64,000 bases of DNA, from positions 8,484,394 to 8,548,393 of the forward strand of contig NC_087084.1 in the NCBI RefSeq assembly GCF_026151205.1, read 5' to 3'. The position numbers were made by a program, and so were the translations under genes. Source of the DNA: Bolinopsis microptera. Lineage: Eukaryota; Ctenophora; Tentaculata; Lobata; Bolinopsidae. Under the pieces are notes generated by a model. That model was not told where the DNA came from and ran no database searches. It saw only the letters and a program-made list of their open reading frames with translations. Shown one piece after another: positions 43,086 to 57,905 of this stretch. Every line of letters starts with the position of its first letter. Positions within the stretch are counted from its first letter, which is position 1.

Positions 43086-43689
43086 AAATTGATCGCTTTT
43101 TTAAGTTGTATAACCACATTAACTAAGTGTAAAACATAAATAACTTGTTGTCTGATTTGGAACGTAACCAAAAAATAATAAGCTTAGTATATATTATACT
43201 TTTTTTCGCTATAACCTTTTAAATAAATATTTTAGACACATAGTTGATCAATAAGATGAATATAAACATTAAACATTCACATTTTGCATCTTTTAAGCTA
43301 TTATTCGATTGTCTAGGTGCTATAGTTCTCATGTTATGGCATTTATGGGTCCATGCGCCGTCTCGGTAGGCCGTAACCATGGAAACGCGAAGAGCAACCC
43401 AAAGATTTTGGAGTAGGGCAACATTTTTTGGGAACTCTCAGTTACCCAATACAACTTTCTGGAATCGTTCTTTAATTTTGGACAAACTTTTGTATTTTGG
43501 TAAAGTTTAAGAGGTAAAAAACAGTGCTTGTCCAGATAGTGCTTGTCCAATATCGCTGTCAGGTGTCAAAATAACTTTTCACCACGCCTCTTTGAGTAGC
43601 ATAGACAAATAGCTTTGTCTAGGTCAGCCTTGCTGTGCTCTACCATGCAAAGGTTCCCATGAGATTAAATAACTGGCCCAGTATTAGGG
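43086..43689. other. PAK upstream region, nothing coding
   Basis: 43086-43320 matches 63776-64000 apart from an 8-bp indel near 43265, so it continues the PAK 5' region after the transposon. 43321-43689 contains no supported gene. Confidence 0.6.
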
Positions 43690-44240
43690 GGGGGGGCAAG
43701 GGGTTTTTAATTTTTTTAATTAATTAAGGGTTTCCCAAAAAAGGGATGCTTTAAAATTTTTTTTAATTCCAAAAAATTCAGTAAAATTTCGGGGGACATT
43801 TTTGAGATTTTTTTTTTGAAAATTGTTTTTTTGGGATTAAAATGAAGGATTTTTCCAAAATTTACCAATTCCAAAAAAAATTTAAAAATTTTTCCCCAAA
43901 AAAAAATTTTTGGGAAATTCATGCTGAAAAATATCAACAAATAAGTAAGATTATACCTTTTTAAAAAAAACATACAGTTAACTTAATGGGTATTAAGTTA
44001 TTAGAGAAATTTTTAAAAATTTTGATAATTTTGAATAATTTTGGGGAATTTTTGGGGAACTTTTTTGGGGGGTTTTGGGGGGAAATTTTTTTTGGGGAAA
44101 AATTCAAAATCTTGGGGGATTTCCCAAAGTTCCCCCAAAGTTCCCCCCCTTGGGGACCCCCCCCCCCCCCCTAATAATGACCCCAAGCAAAAAAAAAAAA
44201 TGGGGCACAAAAAAATGAACAAAAAACTGTATTATTTATA
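43690..44240. other. Homopolymer-rich low-quality sequence
   Basis: Runs of G, T, A and C of 4-14 bases alternate with almost no ordinary composition (for example around 44041-44170). The stretch looks like uncorrected base calls rather than biological sequence, and open frames in it have no meaning. 44241-44529 is ordinary AT-rich sequence with no gene seen. Confidence 0.7.
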
Positions 44241-44529
44241 AGTCTAGTGGAGAACAAATCACGGATAGGACCAAGTTCAAAGAGCAAAAAAAAATTCGGC
44301 CTGAAGTCATTAAGCTTTTACTTATTCAAATATCTTCAATTTTAAAATCCTATCTGCTTTTGCTGGTTATTTTTGGGTATTTTAGTTGCTTTGTTTGATT
44401 GTGCTGTAAAATATTGTTTTATTTTAATAAATGGGACCCCCCATGAAAAACGATTAGCTGAACAAATACCTTTTTTTACTATTAGAAAATTGTATACATA
44501 TATTTCAGTATTTTTTTAATTTTGTGTGA

Positions 44530-47500
44530 GTAAACGATTAGGTAATTAATCACTAATCGCGTGTAATTACACTGTGAATTTCAGCTTCTGTTGGATGTGT
44601 AAACTTTGTGAATGAACGAACAGCCACATTCGTGGAGTCCAGCCACCTACAAAATACATGGCAACATGATCACGGGTAAATATACACATACACAAGTCCT
44701 ATCTGTTTTACTGCATATTTACAAGTCAACCACTGGTGATCTTTGAAAAGCCCCCCCTCCCCCCCCCCCCGCCTCATCATCTGACATCCCTTGATCATGT
44801 TTCGGAATGATCAGTACCCTATAATTAAAGAAATAATTAAACGCATAACCTAAGCCAATACTTATCTGCTTCAATTATACAAAAGGAACACGTAACAAAA
44901 AATCAGGAATGAAAAGAAGCAATTAGCATTTCTGAAACTATAACCGAAATTAAATGCTGTCTGGCCTTAAAATTTAAATAAGTTTGTATTTTTGTAAATA
45001 ATAGTATTAAAAAAATACTGCATATTTGATATTGGATATCATAGCAAATCAAATACAAAAATATATGCACAATTCCAAAGCGTACCACCCCACCCCTAGC
45101 GTGGGATTCAACTGATATCGCGTTCCGTTCGGACATCCGATAAAATTGCCTTTCGTAGCATAGCATAAAGATTTTACCTCATGGTAGACAAAGCCTTCCT
45201 TTTTTCCAAGATAAAAAGACCACGTGATATTTCTCTATAGCCAAATTGGAATGTCTGGAATGCGGGCCAATTATAGCGACGACCAAAAGCACCTCGGATT
45301 CTCCTCTATCAAGAATTGAAGAATATACCAGACCAGAATCCTGTCAGAATCTCTGTCCATTAAAGATGATGCTCCTTTCTTTGGTCACAAATCCTGAATT
45401 GTTTTCCCTAACCTTCCTTAGTTTCTTCCCAAAATCGTTTTCTCTTTGTCATGCTTAGTATCCGTTATTCCTGGTATCTTTCCGCAGAATTTAGATTTAG
45501 AGTTGCTTTATTTTGTTGAAAGTTTAGTATTTTGTTTGTTAATTTTAGACAATTTAACTGATGTTGGGTTGTTTGGAAGGATATTGATGCCAACTCCTTT
45601 CGAATGTTACTTGACAGTTTAGGAGATCTCTTACTATTGGACTAAATGGATTCCCGATCTGCTAGTCCGAGTCAGTGAGTCTCAATCCCCTCAAATCAAA
45701 CTATTGATTTTCTCCATACTTTCAACCGTGTTAGGTTCTTGGCCTTGATATTAAGATTTTTAGAGAACACTAGAAGATTCAAAATATTTATCTACTAGTA
45801 TTCCCAATTTGAAAGGGCGAGACGGGCTTATCTATAAAATACATGGTTCCACTTTAAAAAAAAGTTTGAACTTCAAATTCCTTAGATTTTTTCAATATTT
45901 CAGACGACGAGGAAGAAATAATATGAGAGTTCCTCGTCCCAAACACTGCTCCTGCTCCACCACCAAGACCACTACACCACAACCGCTAGTATCGATTAAG
46001 TCCACATTTATAGAAAAAGATTATGTTGTCAATAGACATAATTCTTGTTATTATACACCCCCTGTTGCATTTTACATATTCTCACAACCCAAACCTTGTT
46101 CTAGTTTGCATTTACAGTATATCTGTACTTTTAGATCCGTCAACTTTGTCCACGAATGTCTTGTGCTGTCCTAAATAAGCCAATTTGTTATACTGAAATT
46201 CTTCCACGGCCGAACGAATGGCGGTGCTATCGCTTCCTTATCTAATTTATTATTCTAAATTATTTAGCTTGGCCTGTAATTTAAATAGCCGAGTGTGCCT
46301 ACTAATATCGGCAATACATGATGAGCTAAAAAAGGAGATATAACCTACTTACTGAATCATTTGGACCTAAACAGGTGTTAAGAATTAGTTTAGGCAGAAA
46401 CTCTTGTTTTAAAGGCAGAGGCGATTAGCAGACAAATTGTCCCCGCGCTACGTAGCGCGGCGGTTTTTGCTGTTTTTTCACAAGTCCAAATTACCAAGGC
46501 CATTTCTTTTTCGCGCCATCACGTACGGTTTTCCGTGCTTTTTGGAAGAATAACTATTGTTTACGGTATTATGACTGGGTGCATTATGTACAAACATTTT
46601 GTATTTACGGCATTGCAAACAGAACATCACCAATAAATAACGCCCCTCTTAATATGAACTGTTCTTGAATTTGACTACTATTGCTCTATTCATTATTTTA
46701 CAAGCATGTTTAAATAAAACCAATGCTACAATACCCCTGGCTGAAAAATATTGTTCTTGACTGTTAGCATGAACCTCTGAGAACACGTCTATCGCACCAT
46801 TAGAACGTATATGATAATCTTGTTGATTTGTGTGTTATCCACCAACATTATACAACGCGCATCATCGCATTAACTCTTATCCTGGAGGCTGTACTAGATG
46901 CGTTTTAAAGCTAATAGCTTGCGCGATGGGCCTTTGTTCGTATGGCAAAGTTTAGCAGTACTAGGACCGCCCGGCAAAACTCCCTTTTCCATCCCGATTT
47001 TCAAATAACATCACCATCCCATCATCGTGATAATATCAAAGTTTTTTCGCTAAACGGTGCATCTATAAACTTATACTCCCAGAACGTAACTAGTCAGACC
47101 ACTGTGAATCAATTCCGACACACTGGTTACGTTGTTGGTTCGGTAAGGTCTTCCTCCTGCAGTCCAGCTTTGCGTCATTCAACAAGTCTATTCTATTGTG
47201 TGTTGGTAGCCTGTACCGATTCCTCTGCATCCTTCAGAACGAAATGTACGTTGCAACGGAACTTTCTCCGTATCGGTCTCCTGTACCTGCAGCTTTTTCT
47301 ATGTTTGTTATTTTTACCCCCAGGATATTATACGCATCCTCAACATTCCCAAGCATTCCATTTTTTGTTGTGCTGTCGCTGTGAAAACGGAATGAGGAAT
47401 CCGTATCATGAATTCCCCAGTCAATCAGCTACTTTCATTCAAAATGGATTCTGTTTTTTCATTTTCGAATTTTAATTCCCCCCCCGGGATAACTTCTCTT

Positions 47501-50500
47501 TTTGGATCAAATGGCTTTCACTCATCCTCCCTGTAACTTCTGTCCTATTCCTCAGAAGTTTTTAAAGGAAGTCAATGTCTCAGTTATGTTAAAGAATAAA
47601 CACTTAAATCAAAGTGACCTTCCTACATTAACAGAAACAATTTTTATACATTACAAAATCCCTATGCAAAGAGAGATTTGTCAGCAGGAGGAGACAAAGT
47701 AGGAATTGGTAACGTTCCAACATCGTAATAACAGAACTTTTTGTTTCGGATCTTTTTCGTAACTTTTTCTCTTTTGTAATCCGTATTTGCTAAAATTGGT
47801 CCGCAATTTTAATTGAAAGGTTATCCCACTGCTGTCCCCATCAACAATTCATTAAAAGTAATCCTCTGATTAAAGTATCTGAAAGTCAATGGAAAGTGTG
47901 CGAAAAGAATGAAACGTAAGCAACAGAGGAATCAGAATTAAAACCGATGCTCAGCGACCTGACTAGTTTAATCAATTATAGCTAGCTAGCTGACAGCACG
48001 TGGGCTCCGGCTGTGGAGCTATAATTAGTGTGGACTGAAGTGTGAGCGGTTTTATAGCTGAATTGGCAAGTCTGAACTGATCGGCGATAAATCTGAATGA
48101 CAACAGAACAACTTGAAATTTATGATCCCAGGTATAAAAAAGACCCAGTTGAGCCAGGCAAAGATAATGACCAATTTTACTACGATGATTACCGCTTTAA
48201 TTTCCCGTTTGTTATTATATCCAGGCAACGGTTGAGACGTGGTTACTGGTTAGGTTCAATTAGAAACCTTTATTCAACGCTTGGAACTAGGAACAGAAAA
48301 AAATTGTTGATATTTTGAAATACTCTAAAAGACCGCTGAGAGACCTGAATTAATTCCAGTTTAAGACGGAGGCTGATAAGGTAAACAGAGTTATAGGTAG
48401 TTTAAGGTTAACGAACTAAGGTCGTTCACATGTACGTATCAAACTTAGCAATTTTTTACCCCTTTCCCCTCCGATTCAACCGTTTATTAATACCCACCCC
48501 CCTCTTGACAGCAATATTACGTAATCATGGCCTGAAACCCCCCCACCCCCCCCCCCCCCCCCCTTTTGACTTTTTCCGCTGTAAACACTTTTTCTTCACG
48601 TTTGATGCTACCATGAATCATAATGGAGCCGAAATCATTGTTATAAATTATATCCGGCCAAGGCCCCCCAAACTACTTTACTTATACTATAATAGACGGA
48701 TATCCGATTCAATTTCAAAATTTGTCACTATCAGATGAAAATGAGTGGAATTTGAATAAACATAATTGCCAATTGTTATTATTTATTTATTCAGAGGGTA
48801 AAAAATAAAAGTTTGATACGTAAATCAAACAACCAACACCCCTCCCTCCCCGTATCAACCGTATGCATTTAGAACCCCCTTCCCACCTCGCTGATTACTA
48901 ATATGTGAACGAAACGCCGAGAAATCTGAGATACGGGCCCGGAAAGAATTAGACCAGCCCTTCTAAGAGCTAAGAAGGAAGTCTTCAAAGTTCTATGTGG
49001 CTAAATTAATTTATGTTATCGAATTTTTGATACTTTGAATACTATAGTTACAATGACAAAAAAAGGAAAACCGGTTGTTGTGACGTTGGGGCCTCATTGC
49101 AATGTTGACACTTCCTAAACCTACCTAACAGACCTTGCTTTTCACATGTTGCAATATTGTAATGCAAGTCACTGAAATCGGTAATGGAAACTGAGTGTCA
49201 TCAGAATATATAAAATTCATGACCCCGTTCAAGATAGGGAACCCTAGTCTAGCTTGCTGTGAAGATAATTTAGCAAGCAACTACACGTTCGGATCACAGC
49301 TCTTAAATAGGCAGTGTCTGAGTGGTCATGATTATCTTAGTAGCATATACTCGTTAACTCGTGCAGGTGCCAATTATTTCGGACGCTTGAAAAATGTCCA
49401 GTGAACTGCAGACTTAACTTGACAGCTCTTCAAGGAACTGTTCCATCTGGATAAATCTTAAAGTTTTCACGTTGAACCTGACCTTAGATGGCAGTTAAAT
49501 GGACCTCGAAATGAAAATATAATTTTGTTGGCACTAAACCCCAAACAATTCTAAGAAAATTCATAAGACAATCTGTTAGTCCATAAACCAACAAATTGGC
49601 GCGCCAATCATCATTCAATCTTGTATTTCCCAACTTACCTAACTTTTAGTAAACCTAAACGAACAGTTCTTAACAACTCAACTTTCCATCACCCAACGTC
49701 AGCACTTTGATACAAGCGAAGTTCCCCGAACATGCCTCAGTCAAGGTGGGCGAAACATTCCCAACAAAGAAAAAAATATCTTTTAAAATAGATTATTCTA
49801 TGTACCCAAATATTCCATTATGATCAGTTGCACGTTCTGATACCTGTAGTCCATTCCACTAGCTGTGCCTTTCTGTTTACAAACTCTGAAATTCTTCAGT
49901 TTTTTTATATTTAAAAAAACACTCCCATTAATCAATAACATTCACTTCGCTAACTTCCAGCAAAGCACAGCGATGAAGAAGTTTAAATCCTTCTGCGAAC
50001 AATTGTTAGTGTCGGTGATCCTAAAACAAAAACACTAAGTTTTGAGAAAATCGTCAAGGTAAGTTTGATAATTAACAAATTAATATATTCTGATAACCTG
50101 AAAATTAATACTCTTTCAATTAATAATTTATTGGATTTCTTATCGCAACTTGATTTCACCAAGTCAATGCAGGTATTTAGTACACTACCCTGGCCTTAAT
50201 AACACTTCTTAACAGGGCCTCAGGCAGGTACGTATATACTGGTGTGAGGTTCCACAGGGCAGGAAGTCGCTATCAAAATGATGAAATCAGTCACAGTCAT
50301 CATATTAAACATTTTTAATTTAAATTCTTAGATTTTTGGATTTGTAGACTCATCCTAATAAAACATGGACTTGGCAACAAAACTTTTAAAACGACACAAG
50401 ATCCTATCTCAAATTTAATAGATAGCTTACCTGTTATCTTTCTCATCCTAAAAAAAATCTGATTATCGAGTCAAGCGTCACATTCTAGTGAGAAAGAGAA

Positions 50501-53475
50501 CCGCCACCCTAACATAGTGAACCATCGGACAGTATACTTGGTCGTACGACGAACCTGGGTCTTAATGGAATATTTGGTGAGGTCCGGGGTTGGCGTTTGA
50601 TTTCTGACATCCTAATATCACACCGAATTGTGTATATCACACACACCCACCACAACTTCCCACCACGCTCACCAAAATATAAGTTCACTCAACACCATCA
50701 CTAATTCACTAACCACACGGTAACCACTTTTTTGAAAAGCATATGAAAAAAATTTTTAATCGTATCAATTCACATATTTTTTTAGAACTTTAGAACTCCT
50801 GCTGTATTTTAATTTCGTGTTATTTCGTAAAACAAAGTCTACCACAGACTTCTATTTGTGTCAATGTTGATAATTTGTTGCGGACTCCGCTATAAAAAAT
50901 GTTAAACAATTTAAACATGTCTGCTATAAATATTTAATCTAATTCCAGTGGACCCTTAACGACGTAGAAACTGAAACGTGTATACTGAAGTCAATAGCAC
51001 AGCCGTCCTCAGAGAGGCAACATTTCAACCTCACAAAGTTGAGAATTCGACGGCATAAAAAAGTACCGAAAAATTTGCCGAAATTTGATATGTGTAAGCT
51101 GTAAAGTGCATATTTCGCTAATTTTCCATCCCAGGAGACAGAGGATGAGGGTGGGGGGGGGTTGGGGTGTGTGGGGGGGTGTGGGGTGCATCGCATAGCC
51201 TACACGAATCGCACAGTTATACAACAGACGATATCAAAGTGACAACATCCTCTTAGGCATGACTGGTGTAAATTAAGTGAGTTTACTGTTTTATTCAAAG
51301 TTAAGTGAGCACAATTGGAGCATACAAGATCCTTATTGAATTTAGAACTATCTACTTTGCAACGAATTTTAATCCTAATTTAAATTGGTCCAGAGTCGAG
51401 GTTCGCATTTCACTGATGGTAACCACTGACAGATGTGCGATGGTCCGTTCAGCCGAGTTTTGTTCTGTGCCCAAATCACACGCGCAATCAAAGCAAAAGA
51501 ACGACAAGGTCGGTACTACCTTATTCGTGGTCATGGTGCACCGAGGGGTGCCCCAAAACAGTACGGGCCCTAAGTACGCAAAGGGTATCTCCGTTTAATT
51601 GCCCCACATTATTATACAGCTGGTATTTATTATACAGCTATATTTATTACAGCAGTTTTGATTGTATTGATGTTTTGTTGAATATTTTGGTGTGTTTACT
51701 ACGTACTGTGGCACTACTGAGTCCACATCTGTGGTACTGCAACGACAAATTAATGCTGAAATCAGTGCCACATCGGACATATAAACCCAGTTTTAACTGT
51801 TTCTTAATTACTACACACTACTTAACAGTTACTAAAATTACTATACAACGCATTCCTCTCCACCGGTTGATGTGTGAGTTTGGTATCAGGCTATAGATGA
51901 AAAGAGGGAGAACCACCCTACCTTAATGAGAACCCACTGAGGGTAAGAACTATTAATTTCTGAATACTACTGAATACTACCGAATACTACTGAATTACTC
52001 TGAATACCTGGCATACTATAGATTATCTAAAACTAGTACGACAGTGATACCATACTTACATTACATAAATAAGAATTACATCTTATCATCGACGATGATG
52101 CCTGGATGATGTAAATTCCATCAGTCAAACTAAACTTGCATTCCAGGCGTTTATATCTGATAGCAACTAACGGAACTCATCCGTAGATTTATAATAAACC
52201 CTGAGCACTATCCTCCGTGATTAGAGATTTACCTGGCCAAATGCCTGAAAAGGATGCGAAAAAGCGGAGATGCTAGTAAGTGTACATTTAAAATTTTTCT
52301 TATGTTTTTCATGGTTCTGTAATCAGTATCGCAAATCATACGATTTCACTACTGTTTATCATTCTCTTTTCCTCCAGAATGTTTGAGGGGGTTTGTTGGT
52401 TATCTAATATTTAACCTCCTTGTAACCTTTTATTTTTAACGATGTATAATAGTCCTATAAAATAGGCGCACATGGCGAAGAAGACGAGTGTTAATGTTTA
52501 GTCTAAAGTTTAACTCTAAACGGCACGTGTAACTGATTGATTTTTTCAGGTGAAATGTTGCAGCATCCTTCTTGAGGAAGGCAGCACCCTTAATCCAAGT
52601 TTAGTTCCCCTATCCCACGCCCTAAAGACAGCCAACACTAAAAACACTGCTCACGTGAACCATCACATGGTCACGCACAATGGTAGGACTCACGCTACAA
52701 GCCGTGACTCACGTATTATAAGCACGCGATTGAAACCTCTGATGACTAGTGGATATTTGACGTGAGAGAACTTGAATTTTGTTAACCTAACCGCCCCTTT
52801 TTTTGATAGCGACGTCACACATTTGCGAATTACGAGTGAAATATACCTTGTGGTAGGTAATTTTCAACTCCAGTGCTTCTTTGATCTTTTTATAAACATT
52901 CCTCGCGCGCTCTATCAAATTTAAAACGCTAGATTTAGTTTTAATATTGGCTTTTTTTCATTTAACCAATTTAAACCAATTTTTAGGCTTAAAAAAGATA
53001 TAAAAAACCTGAATTTAATAATTTTTCGCTCAAATTAGATCATTGAAAATGAATAGATATAAGAATATTTATACATTATTATTATGAGATGTAATAACTA
53101 CTTGAGTAAAGATGTGTCATAATTTTTTGCATGCCATTATTTGACGTTAAATTGTTTGAAGTTTTTAATTTTTTGTCGAGATTGTTGGGCGTCTACAGTT
53201 ACACGATTCATCATATCAACAGCTATTATCTTCAATCTATCTTTTAATATCTGCATAATATATGTACAATATTGAATTTCCTAAATCCACCATTCAAGGA
53301 ATGAAGGAAACTTTCTTACATTAGATATGCGTCCTCCATTTAACACGGATCAACTTCTTCTTTTATATACAAATTATGGACCTGAAAAAAGACTAAAATA
53401 CATCATTAAATTTCGTGGTATTGACGGTTTATATCTTTTTCTATGATTTATTATGACTTAAAAGTTTTATAATCC
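44530..53475 (+). repeat. Reverse copy of PAK locus, error-rich
   Basis: Reverse complement of about 38285 down to 29365. PAK exons appear in order on the + strand (for example the PPTKYMQHDHG exon near 44600-44680 and the last exon near 52550). However, single-base insertions and deletions every 10-20 bases, in exons and introns alike, break every frame. The nested secreted gene and the G-tract element are also mirrored. This is unlike gene decay and most like raw single-molecule reads. Confidence 0.85.
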
Positions 53476-56400
53476 ACCTCATGATTTTTTCACGTCCAAA
53501 ATTGTATAAAACGAAGAAGTTGATCCGTGTTTAATGAGACGCATATCTTAAAAGTAAGAAGTTTCTTATTCACTTGAACGGGTGATTTAGAACTTCTAAA
53601 TATTACATATATTAAGCATGATAAAGAAAGATTGTAGATAATGCTGTTGATATGAATGAATATTGTAACTGTAAGACCGCCAACCCATCGAACAAAAATT
53701 AAACACTTCAACAATTACGATCAAATTATGCAATGCAAAAATTTATGACACATCTTTACATCAAAGTATAATATACATCTCAAATAGATAATGTATACAT
53801 CTTATTATATTCTATAACAATTAAAATGCATCATTTGAGCGAAAAATTATTAACTTCAGCTATTTTTAATACATATTTTACAGCCTAAAAACTTGGAGTT
53901 TTAAATAGGTAAATGAAAAAGCAATATTAAACCTAAATCTAGCGTTAATTTTGAAAGAGCGCGCGAGGAATGTTTAAAAAGATCAAAAGAAGCACTGGAT
54001 TTGAAAAATACCTAACCACCAAGCTATACATTCACCTCGAAAAATCGCAAATGATCAAAAAAAGGCGGTTAACACAAATCAACGTAATCGTAAACCCAAG
54101 TCCATCCAAAGAGATTCAATCCCGTTGCAATAAAAACGTGACGTCACGGCTAGTAGCGTGACGTCATACCATTGTGCGAGACATTATGGGTCCCGGGAGC
54201 AGTGTTTTTAGTGTTTGCTGCGTTCTTAGCGCGTGATAAGGAACTAACCTGTGAATAATGTGCAGCCTTCCACCAAGAAGGATGCTTGCAACATTTTCAC
54301 TGAAAAAAATCAATCAGTTCACGGCCGATTAGAGTCCTCTACGTGCATATGCTCATACGCTACAAAACATTAAACAAATCGCTTCTTCGCCCCAGGTGCG
54401 CCTTATTTTATAGGACTATTCTACATCGAAAAAAAGGTTTTCCAGGAGGTAAATATTATATACACCAAACAAACCCCCATCAACATCCGGAGGAAAAGAA
54501 TGAAACAGTAAGAGAAAATCGTGCATGATTTGGCGATACTGGAAATTACAGAACCATGAAAATCAGAGCAAACTTTATAAAGAACCCTAACTAGCGACTC
54601 CCCGCTTGTGTTTTTCGACATCCATTTCCACACTTGGCCAGGAAATCACTAAACACGGAGAATAGACGCTCAGGGTTATAAATCTCCGAGTTTCCGTTTG
54701 GAGACTGTTTATAGCGAATCAGAGACTCAACGCCTGTAAGAGTAGCAAATCAGATTGATACAGGTGGGTTTACAGTGACTGAGAGGAATTAACATCCAGC
54801 AACATCGTCGATGATAAGGATGTAATCTTATTATTGTAATTGATAAATGGTAACGAATTTTTAGAAATCTATAGTATGCCAGGTACTTCAGATAATTCAG
54901 TATATTCCGATAGTATTATCAGTAGTATTCAATTAATAGATCTTACCCTCATGGTTTCTCATTAAGTAGGTGTTTTCTCCTCTAATCATCTCAATAGCCC
55001 ATGAAGGTAGGACGGCCCAAACTCCACACATCAACCTGTAAGAGGAAGCGTTCGTATAGTAATTAGTAAACAGTGTTAATTAGTGTAGTAATTAGAACAG
55101 ATAACTGGTTTATATGTCCGTGTGCACGATGCAGCATTAATTTGTCGTTGCAGTAAACCACATGAATGTGACTCAGTAGTGCCACAGTACGGTAGTAAAA
55201 CACCACCCAAAATTTCAACAAAACATCAATAAATCAAAACAGCTGTATAAATATAGCTGTATAATAAATACAGCTGAATAAAAAAATGTGGGGCAAACCT
55301 AACGAGATACCCCTTTTGCGTACCTTAGACCGTACTGTTTTTCGGGTCACCACCTCCGGTGCCATCCAATAAAGTACCGACCATTGTCTTCTTTTGCTTT
55401 GATCTGCGTGATTTGTGCCCAGAAACCAAAATCGCTGAAATTGTGGTTACAAATCAGTGAAATGCTACCCTCCGACTCAGACCAATGAAAATTAGAAATT
55501 AAAATTCGTTGCAAAGTAGCATCCAGTTTAAATTCTATAAGGATCTAGAGTATCCTCATCAATTGTGCCCACTTAAACTTAGAAATAAACAGTAAACTCA
55601 CTTAATTTAACACACCAGTCATGCCTAAGAGATTGTTGTCACTCTTGATATCTCTGTGTATAACTTGCGATATTGGTAGGAATGCCAGAGCTTGTAACAA
55701 CCTGGGATGAAAATTTAGCGAAATTATTCCTTTACAGCTTTCACATATCAAATTTCGCATATTATCTGTACTTTTCAATATTGCGTGTCGAAATTGCTCA
55801 ACTGTGTGAGTTGAAATGTTACCTCTCTTGAGACGGCGCTATCTGACCTCAGTCCCAGACACGTTTCAGTTACTACGTCCCTTAAGGGTCCACCTGGAAT
55901 TAGATTAAAAAGATTAAGCAGACATGTTTAAATTGTTTATCATTTTATAGCGAGTCCCGCCCAAATTCACAAACATTGACACAAATAAGAAAGTCTGAGG
56001 GTAGACATAGGTTTTACGTATAAAAACTGAAATTAAAATACAGCAAGTCTAAAAGTTCCTAACACATATGTGAATTGATACGATAAAAATATTTGTTCCA
56101 ATAAGGCTTTCAAAACAGTGGTTACCGTGGTACTGAAATTGAAGTCTTGAGTGAACTTATAATATGGGACGTGTGGAAGAGTGTTGGAGTGTGTGATAAT
56201 CACACAATACGTGTGATATTAGGACTGTCAGAAAAACGAACAACACGGACCTCCAAATATTCCATACGACACCAGCGTTCGTCAGTACCGTCCAAAGTAC
56301 TGTCCAATAGTTCACTATGTTAGTGGCGGTTCTCTTTCATCACTAGATCTCGTTATAATCAGATCTTTTTTAGCTGAGAAAAAAGAACAGGTAAGCTATC

Positions 56401-57905
56401 GATCACGTATGCAATTTGATCTACGAGTGATCTGGTGTCCGTTTTAAAGTTTTTGTGGGCCACGTCGCAAGTTTCGATTGGTGCAGATGATCAGGATCAG
56501 AACAAAATCCAACTCTAAGATTTAAATTAAAATGATTACAAATGACTGACCTGTTGACTGAGATTCATCATTTTGATAGCGACTTCCTGCCCTGTGGATA
56601 TACCTCCACACCAGTATAATACCATACCTGAGGCCCTGAGAATAGGTGATTAAGGCCAGTGGTTATTAGAGTGTACTAGAATACTGCTTGACTTGGTGAA
56701 ATCAAGTGTGCAGAATAAGAATCCAATAGAATTAATTTAATTGAAAAGAGTATAATTTCAAGTTTATCAGACATCATATTATTTTTAAATACAAACTTAC
56801 CCTGACCGATTTCCAAACTTAGTGATTTTGTCTTAGGATCACCGACACTAACAATTGTTCGCAAGCAAGATAAAACTTCTTCAATCGCTGAGCTTTGCCT
56901 GGAAGTTAGCAAAATGAATGTTATTGATTAATGGAGTGTTTTATAAATATAAAAACTGAAGAATTTCAGAGTTAGTAAACCAGAAAGTCACAGTTAGTGG
57001 AATGGACTTAAGGTATCAGAACTGTGCAACTTGATCATAACTCGGAAATATTTGGGTAAATAGAATAATCTATTTTAAAGTTAACGCCTTTTTCTTCTTT
57101 ATGGGTAGAGGGCACACTACCCCACCTTGACCCTGAGTCATGTTACCGGGGACCTCGCTTGTTATCAAAGCTGCTGAACGTTGGCTGATGGAAAAGTTGA
57201 GATTGTTAGAACTTGGTCGTCTACGGTATACTAAATTATGAATACTGTTGGGAATACCCAAAAGATTGAACATGATATTGCGCGCCAAGTTTTGTTTAAT
57301 TGGACTAACAGATTTCTTTCTGAATTTCTTAAATTTTTTGGTTAGTGCCCAACAAAATTAAATTTTCATTTCGAGGTCCAGTTAACCTTCCATCTAAGCT
57401 TCGGTCTCATCGTTTGAAAAACTTAAGATTTATCATGATGGTAACATCCTTGAGCAGCTGTTAAGTTAAAGTCTGCATCACTTGAACATTTTTATCAAGC
57501 GTCCCGAATTAGTGGCACCTGCACGAGTTAACGAGTATATTGCTACTAAATAATCACGACACTCATGACACTGCCTATTAAGAGCTGGGATCCAAATTGA
57601 TAGTTGAATTGCTAAATATCTTCACACAACTAACTAGGTTTCCCTATCATGAACGGGGCTCATGAATTTTAATAAATTCTGATTACAACTCAGTTCACAA
57701 TTCCGATTTAGTGACTCTTGCTTACAATATTGCAACATGTGAAGCAAGGTCTGTTAGGAAGGTTAGGAAGTGTAGACATCATTATCGCAACATCGTCCCC
57801 CGTATCAACGTCACAACAACCGTGTTACTTTTTTTGTCATTGAAACGATTATAGTAATTCAAAGTAGCAAAAACTTCGAAAACATACAATAAGTTTAGCC
57901 ACATA
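53476..57905 (-). repeat. Second forward copy of part of PAK locus, error-rich
   Basis: Direct copy of about 29472-33815, starting at a turn-around at about 53475. It contains degraded versions of PAK exons from the stop (near 54220) to the KKKKK exon (57080-57170), with dense indels. It stops abruptly at about 57905, where high-quality sequence resumes. Confidence 0.85.

Noticed and set aside
43986-44241. Gly/Pro-rich and Phe/Gly-rich frames
   Set aside because: They come from homopolymer noise.
44530-57905. Two further PAK genes or an inverted gene cluster
   Set aside because: Dense single-base indels hit introns and exons equally and mirror a single molecule; treated as assembly artefact.
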